A stretch of DNA of 64,000 bases from Mycobacterium interjectum. GTDB lineage: Bacteria > Actinomycetota > Actinomycetes > Mycobacteriales > Mycobacteriaceae. The position numbers and the translations under genes were made by a program. Location of the stretch: NCBI RefSeq assembly GCF_900078675.2, contig NZ_LT546237.1, positions 4,456,672-4,520,671 of the forward strand, written 5' to 3'. Below the pieces are notes generated by a model. It saw only the letters and a program-made list of their open reading frames with translations. It was not told the origin of the DNA and searched no databases. The number at the start of each line of letters is the position of its first letter. Position 1 is the first letter of the stretch. This document shows positions 1 through 10,190 of this stretch, piece by piece.

Positions 1-1035
1 TGCGAGAACCTGCCCGAGACGCACGCGTTCCTCAAGCGCGTGCGCAAGGTCGTCGACGACGAGTTCCCCGGCCGGGTGCTGCTGGCCGAGGCCAATCAGT
101 GGCCGGGCGATGTGGTCGAGTACTTCGGCGACGCCAGCACCGGCGGCGACGAATGCCACATGGCGTTCCATTTCCCGCTGATGCCGCGCATCTTCATGGC
201 GGTCCGCCGGGAGTCTCGGTTCCCGATCTCGGAGATCATGGCGCAGACGCCGCCGATCCCCGACATGGCTCAGTGGGGGATCTTCCTGCGCAACCACGAC
301 GAGTTGACGCTGGAGATGGTCAGCGACGAAGAGCGCGACTACATGTACGCCGAGTACGCCAAGGACCCGCGGATGAAGGCGAACGTCGGCATCCGCCGCC
401 GCCTGGCGCCCCTGCTGGACAACGACCGCAACCAGATCGAGCTGTTCACGGCGCTGCTGCTGTCGCTGCCGGGCTCGCCGGTCCTCTACTACGGCGACGA
501 GATCGGCATGGGCGACGTGATCTGGCTCGGGGACCGGGACGGTGTGCGCACCCCGATGCAGTGGACACCGGACCGCAACGCCGGGTTTTCCACCGCCAAC
601 CCGGGCCGGCTCTACCTGCCGCCCAGCCAGGACCCGGTCTACGGCTACCAGGCCGTCAACGTGGAGGCCCAGCGCGACACCTCGACGTCCCTGCTCAACT
701 TCACCCGGATGATGCTGTCGGTGCGCGGGCGGCACAAAGCTTTCGCGATCGGCAATTTCGAGGAGCTGGGCGGGTCGAACCCCTCCGTGCTGGCGTTCGT
801 GCGCCAGGCGGGGGACGGGGTCGACGGCGGAGACGTCGTGCTGTGCGTGAACAACCTGTCGCGGTTCCCCCAGCCGATCGAGCTGAACCTGCAGCACTGG
901 AGCGGCTGCACGCCGATGGAGCTGACCGGCCACGTGGAGTTTCCCCGCGTCGGTCACCTGCCCTACCTGCTGACGCTGCCGGGACACGGGTTCTACTGGT
1001 TCCAGTTGTCCCCCGCTTGTGAGGAGAACGCATGA
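1..1035 (+). CDS. treS: Trehalose synthase (maltose alpha-D-glucosyltransferase), 3' part
   Basis: The 5' end lies outside the window; the frame is open from base 1 and gives 344 C-terminal residues of a protein of about 600. TreS interconverts trehalose and maltose in the cytoplasm and feeds maltose to maltokinase. Seen: the GH13 strand-5 motif LLAEANQ with the presumed general acid Glu at fragment residue 30, and the strand-7 motif RNHDE with the transition-state Asp. The catalytic nucleophile would be upstream of the window. The stop overlaps the start of the next gene by 4 bp (ATGA), which indicates translational coupling. TreS and Mak form a complex in mycobacteria (known for the family). 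Identification is secure. Confidence 0.96.
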   Translation, partial: CENLPETHAFLKRVRKVVDDEFPGRVLLAEANQWPGDVVEYFGDASTGGDECHMAFHFPLMPRIFMAVRRESRFPISEIMAQTPPIPDMAQWGIFLRNHDELTLEMVSDEERDYMYAEYAKDPRMKANVGIRRRLAPLLDNDRNQIELFTALLLSLPGSPVLYYGDEIGMGDVIWLGDRDGVRTPMQWTPDRNAGFSTANPGRLYLPPSQDPVYGYQAVNVEAQRDTSTSLLNFTRMMLSVRGRHKAFAIGNFEELGGSNPSVLAFVRQAGDGVDGGDVVLCVNNLSRFPQPIELNLQHWSGCTPMELTGHVEFPRVGHLPYLLTLPGHGFYWFQLSPACEENA

Positions 1036-2384
1036 CTGTCCCTTCTGGGGGCCCCGCCAGGCTGCCCTGGTCTGAGTGGCTGCCGCAACAACGTTGGTAC
1101 GCCGGACGCAACCGGGAACTGTCGAGTGCCGAGGCTGCCGTCGTCGTCCCGCTGCGGGAGGACCTCGACCTGGTGCTCGTCGACGTCGACTATGTCGACG
1201 GCTCGGCGGAGCGCTATCAGGTGATCGTCGGGTGGGATTCCGCGCCGGTCTCGGAGTACAGCACCGTGGCGACCATCGGCGCCGCGGACGACCGGACCGG
1301 CTTCGACGCGCTGTACGACGTCGACGCGCCGCGGTTCCTGCTCTCGCTGATCGACTCCGCGGCCGCCCGCGGTGCGTCCGGCGTCGAGGTGGCGTTCGCC
1401 AAGGAACCCGGTGTCGAGCTGCCGCTGGACGCGATGCCGCACGTTTCCGACGCCGAGCAGAGCAATAGCAGCGTGATCTTCGATCGGCGTGCCATCTTCA
1501 AGGTGTTCCGCCGCGTCAGCAGCGGCATCAACCCCGACATCGAGCTGAACCGGGTGCTCGGGCGCGCGGGCAACCCGCACGTGGCCCGGTTGCTCGGCAC
1601 GTACGAGATGGTGCCGCCGGACGACGATGTCTGGCCCCTGGGCATGGTGACCGAGTTTGCGTCGAATGCCGCCGAAGGCTGGGCCATGGCCACCGCCAGC
1701 ATCCGGGATCTGTTCGCGGAGGGCGACCTGTATGCCCACGAAGTCGGCGGCGACTTCGCCGCCGAGTCCAACCGGCTGGGCGAAGCCGTGGCCTCCGTGC
1801 ACGCCACGCTCGCCGAGTCCCTGGGGACGGCCGAGACCACCTTCCCGGTGGACACGGTGCTGGCACGGCTGTCGTCGACCGTCGCGAAGGTTCCTGAACT
1901 CGAGGAGTACGCGGCGACGATCGAAGAGCGGTTCGGCAAGCTCGCCGGCGAGACGGTCACCGTGCAGCGCGTGCACGGCGACCTGCACCTCGGGCAGGTG
2001 CTGCGGACCCCGGAGAGTTGGCTGTTGATCGACTTCGAAGGGGAGCCGGGGCAGCCGCTCGACGAGCGGCGGGCGCCGGACTCGCCGTTGCGCGATGTTG
2101 CCGGCGTCCTGCGCTCCTTCGAGTACGCCGCCTACGGGCCACTGCTTGATCAGGGTGGCGACAAGCAACTAGCTGCCCGAGCCCGGGAATGGATCGAGCG
2201 CAACTGCGCGGCGTTCTGCGACGGCTACGCGGCCGTGTCGGGGATCGACCCGCGGGATTCGGCGCAGCTGCTGGCCGCCTACGAACTCGACAAGGCGGTC
2301 TACGAGGCCGGTTACGAGGCGCGGCACCGGCCGGGCTGGCTGCCGATCCCGCTGCGCTCCATCGCCCGGCTGACCGCCGCCTAG
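1032..2384 (+). CDS. mak: Maltokinase
   Basis: A 450-residue protein that phosphorylates maltose to maltose-1-phosphate with ATP, the donor used by GlgE for alpha-glucan synthesis. Seen: an N-terminal [10 protein letters not shown] segment typical of mycobacterial maltokinases, the phosphotransferase catalytic loop HGDLHLGQ at about residues 313-320, and the metal-binding LIDFEGEP at about 332-339. The start overlaps the treS stop (ATGA), so the two are co-translated. Length matches the roughly 455-residue M. tuberculosis enzyme. It ends 86 bp before a membrane-protein gene, and that gap holds a short dispersed repeat. Confidence 0.96.
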   Translation: MTVPSGGPARLPWSEWLPQQRWYAGRNRELSSAEAAVVVPLREDLDLVLVDVDYVDGSAERYQVIVGWDSAPVSEYSTVATIGAADDRTGFDALYDVDAPRFLLSLIDSAAARGASGVEVAFAKEPGVELPLDAMPHVSDAEQSNSSVIFDRRAIFKVFRRVSSGINPDIELNRVLGRAGNPHVARLLGTYEMVPPDDDVWPLGMVTEFASNAAEGWAMATASIRDLFAEGDLYAHEVGGDFAAESNRLGEAVASVHATLAESLGTAETTFPVDTVLARLSSTVAKVPELEEYAATIEERFGKLAGETVTVQRVHGDLHLGQVLRTPESWLLIDFEGEPGQPLDERRAPDSPLRDVAGVLRSFEYAAYGPLLDQGGDKQLAARAREWIERNCAAFCDGYAAVSGIDPRDSAQLLAAYELDKAVYEAGYEARHRPGWLPIPLRSIARLTAA

Positions 2385-2390
2385 GTCGAA

Positions 2391-2434
2391 GGTGGCGACC
2401 CGCCGCGCCCGGCTTCGCCGCGCTTGCGATCGCC
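2391..2434. repeat. Dispersed GTGGCGA...TCGCC repeat, copy 1
   Basis: A 44-bp segment after the maltokinase stop. It begins GGTGGCGACCCGC and ends GCGCTTGCGATCGCC, so its ends are inverted (GGCGA/TCGCC). A second copy, shorter by exactly 10 bp in the middle, lies at 24312-24346. Both lie just after gene ends. This looks like a small hairpin-forming intergenic repeat. Confidence 0.6.
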
Positions 2435-2470
2435 TGGATGCGGCTGCGCGGACGGGCCGTGTCTGACAAC

Positions 2471-3187
2471 ATGTCCCGCGTGGGGAGTCGGATATTCAAT
2501 AGCGAGTCGAGGTTGTCGTGGGTGCTCGCCGGGCTGGCCGGCGTGCTGGGGGCGACGGCGTTCACCCATTCCGCCGGCTACTTCGTCACGTTCATGACGG
2601 GAAATGCCCAGCGGGCCGCGCTGGGCTATTTCCGCGGCGACGTGCTGCTCTCGGTGACGGCGGCGCTGCTGCTGGTGTGTTTCGTCGCGGGCGTGGTGAT
2701 CGCGTCGGTGTGTCGACGGCACTTCTGGGTGGCGCATCCGCACGGTCCCACCGTTCTCACGACCTTCAGCCTGCTGGCCGCCACCGTGGTGGACGTCCTC
2801 GATGAGGGATGGGAAGAAAATCTCCTCGACTTCGCACCGATTATGTTGGTGGCCTTTGCGATTGGCGCGTTGAACACCTCGTTCGTCAAGGACGGCGAGG
2901 TGTCGGTGCCGTTGAGCTATGTGACCGGCACCCTGGTCAAGATGGGCCAGGGTATCGAACGCCACATCGCCGGGGGAACGGCGGCGGACTGGCTCGGCTA
3001 CTTCCTGCTGTTCACCAGCTTCGTCCTGGGCGCCGTGGCCGGCGGCGGCATCAGCCTGGTCGTCAACGGCACCTGGATGCTGGTGGTCGCCACGGCGGTG
3101 TCCGCGTTGACCACCGGGTACACGTACTTCCACCAGGACCGGCGGGCGTTGTTGAACGACCGGACAGAGAAAAAGCATCGGCAGTAG
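2471..3187 (+). CDS. DUF1275 (YoaK-like) integral membrane protein
   Basis: A 238-residue hydrophobic protein in the position of Rv0128. About six membrane segments can be read, for example residues 15-33, 60-80, 92-110, 118-135, 176-196 and 200-217. The motif FVTFMTGN near residue 40 is typical of the DUF1275/YoaK family, whose function is unknown. An in-frame GTG at 2459 would add four residues; neither start has a clear ribosome-binding site. The stop lies inside a perfect terminator-type hairpin shared with the convergent fbpC gene. Confidence 0.85.
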   Translation: MSRVGSRIFNSESRLSWVLAGLAGVLGATAFTHSAGYFVTFMTGNAQRAALGYFRGDVLLSVTAALLLVCFVAGVVIASVCRRHFWVAHPHGPTVLTTFSLLAATVVDVLDEGWEENLLDFAPIMLVAFAIGALNTSFVKDGEVSVPLSYVTGTLVKMGQGIERHIAGGTAADWLGYFLLFTSFVLGAVAGGGISLVVNGTWMLVVATAVSALTTGYTYFHQDRRALLNDRTEKKHRQ

Positions 3188-3214
3188 CGCTGACCGGTGC
3201 GCTACTGCCGATGC
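3175..3214. terminator. Perfect 16-bp inverted repeat between convergent genes
   Basis: The arms GCATCGGCAGTAGCGC (3175-3190) and GCGCTACTGCCGATGC (3199-3214) are perfectly complementary around an 8-base loop. The left arm contains the stop codon of the DUF1275 gene, and the fbpC stop is 14 bp further on. This is a strong candidate bidirectional terminator; there is no T-tract, as is common in mycobacteria. Confidence 0.8.
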
Positions 3215-3227
3215 TGGCTCGGAGGGT

Positions 3228-4265
<1,038 letters not shown>

Positions 4266-4445
4266 CTACCCATCCCAACTTTCATCTGCCGCATGACGCG
4301 GGCGATTTCGTTCGCCAGCGCAGTGAAACACAGGGGGAGGGCGCAATTCGTGCGTCGCGGCCGCGGGAGTAGATCGCGGTTACCTAACGATTGGGCCTCG
4401 GCGCGGAATCGTCACATTCAGGTCACGGTTGGCGCCTCGGGACAA

Positions 4446-5273
4446 CTAAGCGACCAGGCGTCGTAAAAGCGTTGATGCCGTGGCGATTCCGACCACCGCA
4501 GCCACCACCAACACCACGACGTCGACCGGATTGAACGGGGTGCCGATCAACAGCGCCCGCAGCGCGTCCACCTCGTAGCTGAGCGGGTTGACCTTGCTCA
4601 GCGCGTGCAGCCAGGAGGGCATCACGTCGACCGGATACAGCGCGTTGGACGCGAAGAACAACGGCATGGTGATGGCTTGCCCGATGCCCATCAGGCGATC
4701 GCGACTGAGGACCAGGCCGGCCAGGGTCATCGACAGGCAGGCGAAGAACCCGGCGCCGAGCATGACCACGGCCATCGCCGCCAGGATCCGCAGCGGATTG
4801 ACGGTCAGGCCGACGTTCATCAGGTAGGCCAGCGCCATCACGCCGACGACCTGGGCGACCGATCGCACTCCGGCCGCGAACGCCTTCCCGGTGATCAGCG
4901 CGGATGCCGGAGCCGGCGTCACCATGAGCTTGGCCAGCACTCCGGCATCCCGATCCCAAATGATCTGTATGCCATAGAAAATCGAGATGAACAACGCCGA
5001 CTGGGCGATGATCCCCGGCGCCAGGAAGGCGAGATAGGACACCCGTCCCGTATGGATGACGTGCAGCTTGCTGAAGGTCGTACCGAAGATCAGCAGCCAC
5101 AGCGCGGGCTGCACCATCCGGGTGACGAGCTCGGTCCGGTCGTGCTGCAGCTTCTGCAGTTCGACGATCGCGAACGCGCCGATGCGCGCCAGGGTCGCCT
5201 GGACGCGTTGCCATCCGCGCGGGGCGCGAACCAGGGTGGCCGCGGGGGCCTTGCGGGCGCTATCAACTGGCAC
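4446..5273 (-). CDS. ABC-2 type transporter permease
   Basis: A 275-residue membrane protein of the DrrB/ABC-2 class. It has an N-terminal cytoplasmic helix (ELQKLQHDRTELVTRMVQPALW) followed by about six membrane spans. The start is taken as GTG at 5273, which overlaps the end of the ATPase gene by 11 bp; a longer frame upstream lies entirely inside the ATPase gene and is unlikely. With the ATPase it should form a homologous exporter pair, probably for a drug or lipid; the substrate cannot be inferred. It is the last gene of the MarR-ATPase-permease operon, which is absent between fbpC and htdZ in M. tuberculosis as I recall it. Confidence 0.88.
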   Translation of the reverse strand: MPVDSARKAPAATLVRAPRGWQRVQATLARIGAFAIVELQKLQHDRTELVTRMVQPALWLLIFGTTFSKLHVIHTGRVSYLAFLAPGIIAQSALFISIFYGIQIIWDRDAGVLAKLMVTPAPASALITGKAFAAGVRSVAQVVGVMALAYLMNVGLTVNPLRILAAMAVVMLGAGFFACLSMTLAGLVLSRDRLMGIGQAITMPLFFASNALYPVDVMPSWLHALSKVNPLSYEVDALRALLIGTPFNPVDVVVLVVAAVVGIATASTLLRRLVA

Positions 5274-6084
5274 GGCTGGCAACCTTTCTGCTGGACCGGA
5301 TTTCACGGAAAGACGCGGAAGCTTCCGACTCCTCGGAGAGGCCCGATGCCGCGTAGTGGCGGAACACATCCTCGAGCGTGGCGCCCGGCGACACCCGCGA
5401 TTTCAGCTCGGCGGGCGTGCCCACGGCGCGCAACTTACCCCGGTGCATCAGCGCGACCCGATCACACAGCGCGTCGGCCTCTTCCATGTAGTGGGTGGTG
5501 AGCAGCACGGTCATGCCGAACTGGGCCTGCATGCTCTGTACCTGCCGCCAGACGCCGTCCCGGGCGATCGGGTCCAGCCCGACGGTCGGTTCGTCGAGCA
5601 CCAGCAACGACGGCCGGTTCACCAGCGCCTGGGCCACCTCGAGGCGGCGCACCATGCCGCCGGAATAGGTTCCAGCGCGCCGGTCGGCCACGTCGAGAAG
5701 CTCCATGGCCTCCAGCGCCAGCGCCACCCGCTCGGCCCGGCAGGCGCGCGGCACGCCGTACAGGCGAGCGAACCATTGCACATTCTGCCGGCCCGTCAAA
5801 GACGGCTCGATCGAAAGTTGTTGCGGGACATAACCGATGTTGCTGCGGATGTCCACGGTCTGATTGTGGGCGTCCATGCCGAAAATGCGCAGTTCGCCCT
5901 GCTGCACCGGCGTCAGGGTGGTGAGCATGCGGACCAGCGTCGTCTTTCCCGCGCCGTTGGGCCCCAGCAGGCCCATGGTCTCGCCGGGCCGGACCTGCAG
6001 CGTCACGTCGTCGACCGCGCTGAACTGGCCGTAGCGGTAGGTCAGGTTTTGGCAGTCGATCGCCATCGGCAGTCGTTCGCTCAT
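5263..6084 (-). CDS. ABC transporter ATP-binding protein (DrrA-like)
   Basis: A 273-residue nucleotide-binding subunit of an ABC-2 exporter. Seen: Walker A GPNGAGKTT (residues 41-49), Q-loop near VPQQ (87-90), signature SGGM (141-144), Walker B LLVLDEP (160-166) and switch His198. The C-terminal extension after residue 225 resembles the daunorubicin-resistance (DrrA) subfamily. The start overlaps the MarR stop (ATGA), and its own 3' end overlaps the permease start, so three genes are tightly coupled. A self-regulated efflux system is the likely reading. Confidence 0.93.
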   Translation of the reverse strand: MSERLPMAIDCQNLTYRYGQFSAVDDVTLQVRPGETMGLLGPNGAGKTTLVRMLTTLTPVQQGELRIFGMDAHNQTVDIRSNIGYVPQQLSIEPSLTGRQNVQWFARLYGVPRACRAERVALALEAMELLDVADRRAGTYSGGMVRRLEVAQALVNRPSLLVLDEPTVGLDPIARDGVWRQVQSMQAQFGMTVLLTTHYMEEADALCDRVALMHRGKLRAVGTPAELKSRVSPGATLEDVFRHYAASGLSEESEASASFREIRSSRKVASRAS

Positions 6085-6542
6085 GATCGCCGCTCCTGTA
6101 GTCGTCGGGTCATCGTGTCAAGGACCTCCAAGCCCTTTGCCAGGGAGTCGATTTGGTCGTCATCGAGTTCGCCGAGCACGTCCGACAGCAGTGCCCGCCG
6201 CGCGGCCCGAGACGCGTCGACGAGTTGCTGGGTGGGCTCGGCGAGCCGCAGCCGGCCGACGCGGCGGTCCGTCTCGCCGACGGTCCGGATCAGCAAGCCG
6301 TTGCCGACCAGCTTGGAAACCAGGGTGGACGCGGTGTTGGGTACCAGGCCGAGCTCCGCGGCGGCGACGCTGACCGAGATCCCCGGTCGCCGGCCGACGA
6401 GCCACAGCAGCTCCGCCTGCGCCTCGGACAGCCGGGCGGAGTCCAGCCCGCGGCCGGCCGAGCGGCGAAGTTGCCGGCGAAACCTGCCCACGACGCCGAA
6501 AACCTCGGTGACCAGATCGGTGCCCACGGTCGCTGCGGCCAT
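6081..6542 (-). CDS. MarR family transcriptional regulator
   Basis: A 153-residue winged-helix protein with the MarR pattern: helix-turn-helix VSVAAAELGLVPNTASTLVSKLVGNGLL, then wing TDRRVGRLRLAEP. It is first in an operon with an ABC exporter (4-bp overlap), the usual arrangement for a repressor of efflux genes that responds to a small ligand. Upstream there is an AT-rich segment with TTTA-N5-TAAA and a purine-rich ribosome site before the ATG, a possible but weak self-operator. The ligand is unknown. Confidence 0.9.
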   Translation of the reverse strand: MAAATVGTDLVTEVFGVVGRFRRQLRRSAGRGLDSARLSEAQAELLWLVGRRPGISVSVAAAELGLVPNTASTLVSKLVGNGLLIRTVGETDRRVGRLRLAEPTQQLVDASRAARRALLSDVLGELDDDQIDSLAKGLEVLDTMTRRLQERRS

Positions 6543-6598
6543 ATACCTCTGTTTACGAGCTAAATATGTGTGCAGGCTGTGTGGGGGCTAGCTCCCAG

Positions 6599-7096
6599 CT
6601 ACTTGTCGAGGAAATGCAGGACGACGTCGGCCAGCTTCCCGTTTACGACCTGGGCCGTCATGTAGCTGCAGTGCGGTTGCCGGCGACGATCCGTCGGCGA
6701 CCCCGGATTGAGCAGGCGCAGGCCCGTTTCTGTCGTCGTGTCCCAGGGGATGTGGCTGTGACCGAACACCAGCACGTCGCTGTCCGGGTAGAGGCGCGAC
6801 ATCCGCGCGCCGCGCCCGGTCGCCGCCCCCGTCTCGTGGACCACGGTCAGGCGCAATCCGTCCAGCGTGGCGTCGGCCCGCTCCGGCAGCCGCGCCCGCA
6901 ATGCCGGCCCGTCGTTGTTTCCCCAGCAGGCGATCAGCCGCGCGGCCCTGGATTCCAGGTCGTCGAGCAATTCCGGCGATACCCAGTCGCCGGCGTGCAC
7001 GACGACATCGGCGCCGGCAACCTCGTCCCATACCCGCGCGGGCAGGTCGCGGGCGCGCCGGGGAACGTGGGTGTCGGCGATCAGCAGCAGCCTCAC
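6599..7096 (-). CDS. YfcE/MJ0936-type metallophosphoesterase
   Basis: A 165-residue calcineurin-like phosphoesterase of the small YfcE family. Metal-binding motifs in order are ADTH (Asp8, His10), HAGD, GNND and GHSH, all intact. Such proteins hydrolyse phosphodiesters with two divalent metals; the natural substrate is unknown. It lies on the same strand as the MarR operon, 56 bp upstream of it, and may or may not be co-transcribed. It is not at this place in M. tuberculosis. Confidence 0.9.
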   Translation of the reverse strand: MRLLLIADTHVPRRARDLPARVWDEVAGADVVVHAGDWVSPELLDDLESRAARLIACWGNNDGPALRARLPERADATLDGLRLTVVHETGAATGRGARMSRLYPDSDVLVFGHSHIPWDTTTETGLRLLNPGSPTDRRRQPHCSYMTAQVVNGKLADVVLHFLDK

Positions 7097-7116
7097 ACAG
7101 TCATCTTGCGCTACCG

Positions 7117-7287
7117 CTAGCCGTCCTGGCTGCGGGCTTCAGCGCCCGTTTCGCCGGCATCGATGGCATCGTCAGGACCGGACGCCCCGACGTACGAGCC
7201 GTCCTCGCCCTCGGCGGCACGCGACCGAGCCTCGTGCGCTTCGGGTTCTACATCGTCCTCGGCTCGGTGACCCTTGTTTTCCGGCAT
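7117..7287 (-). CDS. Small acidic hypothetical protein
   Basis: A 56-residue frame starting MPENKGH and rich in Glu, Asp, Gly and Ala, with no hydrophobic segment. It starts at an ATG at 7287; a longer frame to 7383 would run up to the start of htdZ and is less natural. It ends 20 bp before the phosphoesterase start on the same strand. Coding status rests on its acidic, low-complexity composition and its fit between genes. It is not recognised; it could be a spurious frame. Confidence 0.45.
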   Translation of the reverse strand: MPENKGHRAEDDVEPEAHEARSRAAEGEDGSYVGASGPDDAIDAGETGAEARSQDG

Positions 7288-7382
7288 GGGATCCAGGTTC
7301 CCCGCGCAGCGGCGTGCGAAACGGCCACGATCCGGCTCCGATAGGGTGCATGCGGGCATCGTCAGCACCCCGAGGAGAACCA

Positions 7383-7838
7383 ATGCGCACCTTCGATTCA
7401 GTGGCCGACCTCGCCGCCGCCACGGGCGAACAGATCGGGCAGAGCGACTGGGTGACCATCACCCAGGAGGACGTCAACCTGTTCGCCGACGCGACCGGCG
7501 ATCACCAATGGATCCACGTCGACCCGGAGCGGGCGGCGGCCGGTCCGTTCGGCACGACCATCGCCCACGGTTTCATGACCCTGGCGCTGCTGCCGCGGCT
7601 GCAGCACGAGATGTACACCGTCAACGGCATCAAATTGGCAATCAACTACGGCCTGAACAAGGTTCGCTTTCCCGCCCCGGTGCCGGTGGGCTCCCGGGTG
7701 CGCGCGCAAAGCTCGCTGGTCAGCGTCGATGACCTCGGCGACGGCGCCGTGCAGGCCACGGTGTCGACCACCGTCGAGATCGAGGGTGCCGCCAAGCCGG
7801 CGTGCGTGGCCGAAAGCATCGTCCGCTACATCTCCTGA
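7383..7838 (+). CDS. htdZ: R-specific 2-enoyl-CoA hydratase (MaoC-like)
   Basis: A 151-residue single hot-dog protein matching Rv0130/HtdZ. It hydrates trans-2-enoyl-CoA to (R)-3-hydroxyacyl-CoA. The hydratase-2 motif is intact: Asp40 and His45 in ATGDHQWIH, followed by GTTIAHGFMTLAL. The start is set by a strong ribosome site (GAGGAG) 6-7 bases before ATG 7383; the frame is open much further upstream but that is not coding. It faces the convergent acyl-CoA dehydrogenase fadE1, and a repeat element fills the gap. Confidence 0.93.
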   Translation: MRTFDSVADLAAATGEQIGQSDWVTITQEDVNLFADATGDHQWIHVDPERAAAGPFGTTIAHGFMTLALLPRLQHEMYTVNGIKLAINYGLNKVRFPAPVPVGSRVRAQSSLVSVDDLGDGAVQATVSTTVEIEGAAKPACVAESIVRYIS

Positions 7839-7866
7839 TCGAGATCACCGGCAGCCGCGAAATATC

Positions 7867-7919
7867 AACTGTTGCTACGTTTTCCGGGGCGTGTCGTCGC
7901 AGATGTTTATGTGTCGCGA
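7867..7919. repeat. Short dispersed repeat (GCGTGTCG family), copy 1
   Basis: This begins AACTGTTGCTACGTTTT and contains GGGGCGTGTCGTCGCAG and ATGTTTATGTGTCGCGA. The word GTGTCG occurs twice about 20 bases apart. A copy at 21909-21962 aligns over the whole length, and a third at 44872-44922 shares the 3' two thirds. This one sits between the convergent htdZ and fadE1 ends. Confidence 0.6.
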
Positions 7920-7940
7920 ATGGGGACGCGACGCGAGGGC

Positions 7941-9290
7941 CTAAAACTCGGCGATCGAGTGTTCCAGGCGCTCGGCCAGGCGGGCCTGGGCCTCGGCGCG
8001 CCGGGTCGGGATGTGCTGCGACGGGAAAGGCGTTGCCACCGGCTGGTATTCGCGCAATGTGCGGCGCGCCACCGTCATCTTGTGCAGCTCGGTGGCTCCG
8101 TCCGCGATGCCCAGCGACTCGGCGGCCACCATCATCTTGACGAACGGCATCTCGTCGGAGACGCCGAGCGCGCCGTGCAGGTGCATGGCCCGCTGCACGA
8201 CGTCATGCAGCACCTGCGGCATCGCGACCTTCACCGCCGCGATGTCGCGGCGCACCTTCTGGTAGTCGTGGTGCTTGTCGATGAGCCACGCGGTGCGCAA
8301 CACCAGCAGCCGGAACTGCTCGATCTGGATCCAGCTGTCGGCGACCTTCTCCTGGGTCATCTGGAAATCGGACAGCCGACCATGCCTGGTCTTCCGCGAC
8401 ACGGCGCGCTCGCACATCATGTCAAACGCGCTGCGCGCCAACGCGATTGTGCGCATTGCATGGTGGATGCGGCCACCCCCGAGCCGCGTCTGAGCGATCA
8501 TGAATGCCTGGCCCTCGCCACCCAGCACGTGGTCGGCCGGCACGCGGACATCCGTGTAGCGGACGTAGCCGTGGCTGGCCCGCTTCGAGGACTCGGCGCC
8601 CACGCCGACGTTGCGCACGATCTCGATGCCGGGGGTCTCGGCGGGAACGATGAACAGCGACATCTTGTCGTAGGTCCGGGATTCGGGGTTCGTGACGGCC
8701 ATCACGATGAAAAACGACGCGTGCTTGGCGTTCGTGGAAAACCACTTCTCCCCGTTGATCACCCAGTAGTCGCCGTCACGGGTCGCGGCCGTGACGAACT
8801 GGCCGGGGTCGGAACCCCCCTGCGGTTCGGTCATCGAATAGCACGACGTGATCTCGCCGTCGAGCAGCGGTTGCAGGTAGCGGGCCTTCTGCTCATCGGT
8901 GCCGAACAGCGCGAGGATCTCGGCGTTGCCGGAATCGGGGGCCTGGCAGCCGAACACCGACGGTGCCCAGCGGGAGCGACCGAGGATCTCGTTGAGCAGT
9001 GCGAGCTTGACCTGGCCGAAACCCTGGCCGCCGAGGTCGGGCCGCAGGTGCGCGGCCCACAGTCCCTGGTCCTTCACCTGCTGCTGCAATGGCCGCAGGA
9101 TGGCCATCATCTCGGCGTTCTTTTTGTCGTACGGGTCGAGCGCGACGAGATCGAGTGGTTCGAGTTCGTCCGTCATGAATTTTTCGACCCAGTCCAGCTT
9201 CGCCTGGTATTCCGGGTCCGTTTCGAAGTCCCACACCGTGGCCAACCGTTCCCCGGCGCAGCGCCGCACCGGACTCGTTGATAACGCCAC
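7941..9290 (-). CDS. fadE1: Acyl-CoA dehydrogenase FadE1
   Basis: A 449-residue flavoprotein in the position of Rv0131c (447 residues). It is of the ACAD family that oxidises acyl-CoA to enoyl-CoA. Seen: the FAD/substrate signature CYSMTEPQGGSDP and the C-terminal region RAMHLHGALGVSDEMP...ADGATELHKM. The 449-codon frame starts at a GTG (9290); a GTG at 9236 (VWDFETDPEY) gives 431 residues and begins exactly where the conserved domain begins, so the start is uncertain. It is convergent with htdZ. Confidence 0.9.
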   Translation of the reverse strand: MALSTSPVRRCAGERLATVWDFETDPEYQAKLDWVEKFMTDELEPLDLVALDPYDKKNAEMMAILRPLQQQVKDQGLWAAHLRPDLGGQGFGQVKLALLNEILGRSRWAPSVFGCQAPDSGNAEILALFGTDEQKARYLQPLLDGEITSCYSMTEPQGGSDPGQFVTAATRDGDYWVINGEKWFSTNAKHASFFIVMAVTNPESRTYDKMSLFIVPAETPGIEIVRNVGVGAESSKRASHGYVRYTDVRVPADHVLGGEGQAFMIAQTRLGGGRIHHAMRTIALARSAFDMMCERAVSRKTRHGRLSDFQMTQEKVADSWIQIEQFRLLVLRTAWLIDKHHDYQKVRRDIAAVKVAMPQVLHDVVQRAMHLHGALGVSDEMPFVKMMVAAESLGIADGATELHKMTVARRTLREYQPVATPFPSQHIPTRRAEAQARLAERLEHSIAEF

Positions 9291-9317
9291 CTCATCCTAG
9301 ATGGCGGCGGCGCAGGA

Positions 9318-10016
9318 TCAGCCTTCGCCGCGGGTCTCGATGACGCGCTCGGCGATGTCGACGAGCTTCGTCTGGCCCTCCTGCGAGAGGGCCCGCAGCA
9401 TCTCGAAGGCGCGCACATCGTCCACGCCGTAGCGTTCCATGATGATGCCTTTGGCCTGGCCGATGCGGTCCCTGCTCGACAGCGCCGATTCCATCTGCTG
9501 CCCGTGGCGCCCGGCCATGATCGCCGCGGCTGCATGCGCGGCGAACACCGACCCGATCGTCTCGGCGTCGGTGTCCCATGCATCGACTTTGAAACTGAAC
9601 AGGTTTAGCGCGCCGGCGGTGCGGTCCGCGGTGTACAGCTTGAACGACAGACTACTGAGAACGCCATGTTCAACCGCCGCGGGCGCATATCGGGGCCAGC
9701 GCGGCTCATCACGCATGTCGTCAGATCGCACAATGGTCTGTTTGAGCGCGGCGTCCGCACAGGGCCCTTCGCCGAAATCGTGCTGCAGCTTGTCGAGCTG
9801 CGCGGCCAAGCCGTCCGTATCCGCAAGGGATTCGAAGTCCCCACCCTTTTTCACAAGCAGCACTCCCGCGACGTCAGCTCCCGGTATCAGCTTTACCGCC
9901 GTGGCCGTGACGTCGGCGAGAACCTGCTCGAGCGGGCGAGGCGCGGCCATCTCGCGGGAAAGCTGCGCCATGCGCTCAGCCAGCTCGTGCCTGAAGTTCG
10001 GGCTTGAAAGATCCAT
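9318..10016 (-). CDS. GAF-ANTAR antitermination regulator
   Basis: A 232-residue protein with an N-terminal GAF sensor domain (about 25-160) and a C-terminal ANTAR domain (about 165-222). The ANTAR helices SALSSRDRIGQAKGIIMER and DDVRAFEMLRALSQEGQTK are clear. ANTAR proteins bind paired RNA hairpins and prevent transcription termination; the signal and RNA target here are unknown. It is divergent from the manganese catalase across 174 bp. It is absent between fadE1 and fgd2 in M. tuberculosis. Confidence 0.92.
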   Translation of the reverse strand: MDLSSPNFRHELAERMAQLSREMAAPRPLEQVLADVTATAVKLIPGADVAGVLLVKKGGDFESLADTDGLAAQLDKLQHDFGEGPCADAALKQTIVRSDDMRDEPRWPRYAPAAVEHGVLSSLSFKLYTADRTAGALNLFSFKVDAWDTDAETIGSVFAAHAAAAIMAGRHGQQMESALSSRDRIGQAKGIIMERYGVDDVRAFEMLRALSQEGQTKLVDIAERVIETRGEG

Positions 10017-10122
10017 GGGACCCGATTCTGTTGCGATCTGTCGGTGGCTTTGACCCAGCCCAATCTAGGCACGAATCAACGTCGCGGCAAAAATCGTCGG
10101 GGCCGAAATTGCCGTGTTCGGC

Positions 10123-10146
10123 GTTTCGCCACATAGCTCACGGGTA
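10123..10146 (+). promoter_or_regulatory. SigF-type promoter for Mn-catalase
   Basis: GTTT (10123-10126) is followed after 15 bases by GGGTA (10142-10146), matching the mycobacterial SigF consensus GTTT-N15-17-GGGTA. It lies 44 bp before the catalase start. The same match with the same spacing precedes dps at 28306. Confidence 0.6.
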
Positions 10147-10190
10147 CCCGCCGTCGACCAGGAATATCTCAACCCCGCAGGGGAGGCCCA

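Noticed and set aside
4390..4440. GTCAC direct repeat in the region between the permease gene and fbpC
   Set aside because: Two 5-bp words are too little to call a regulatory site and do not fit the CRP inverted-repeat consensus.
6543..6598. TTTA-N5-TAAA and a near-palindrome around GCTAGC upstream of marR
   Set aside because: Short arms in a 56-bp gap; could be chance. Mentioned in the marR entry but not called as an operator.
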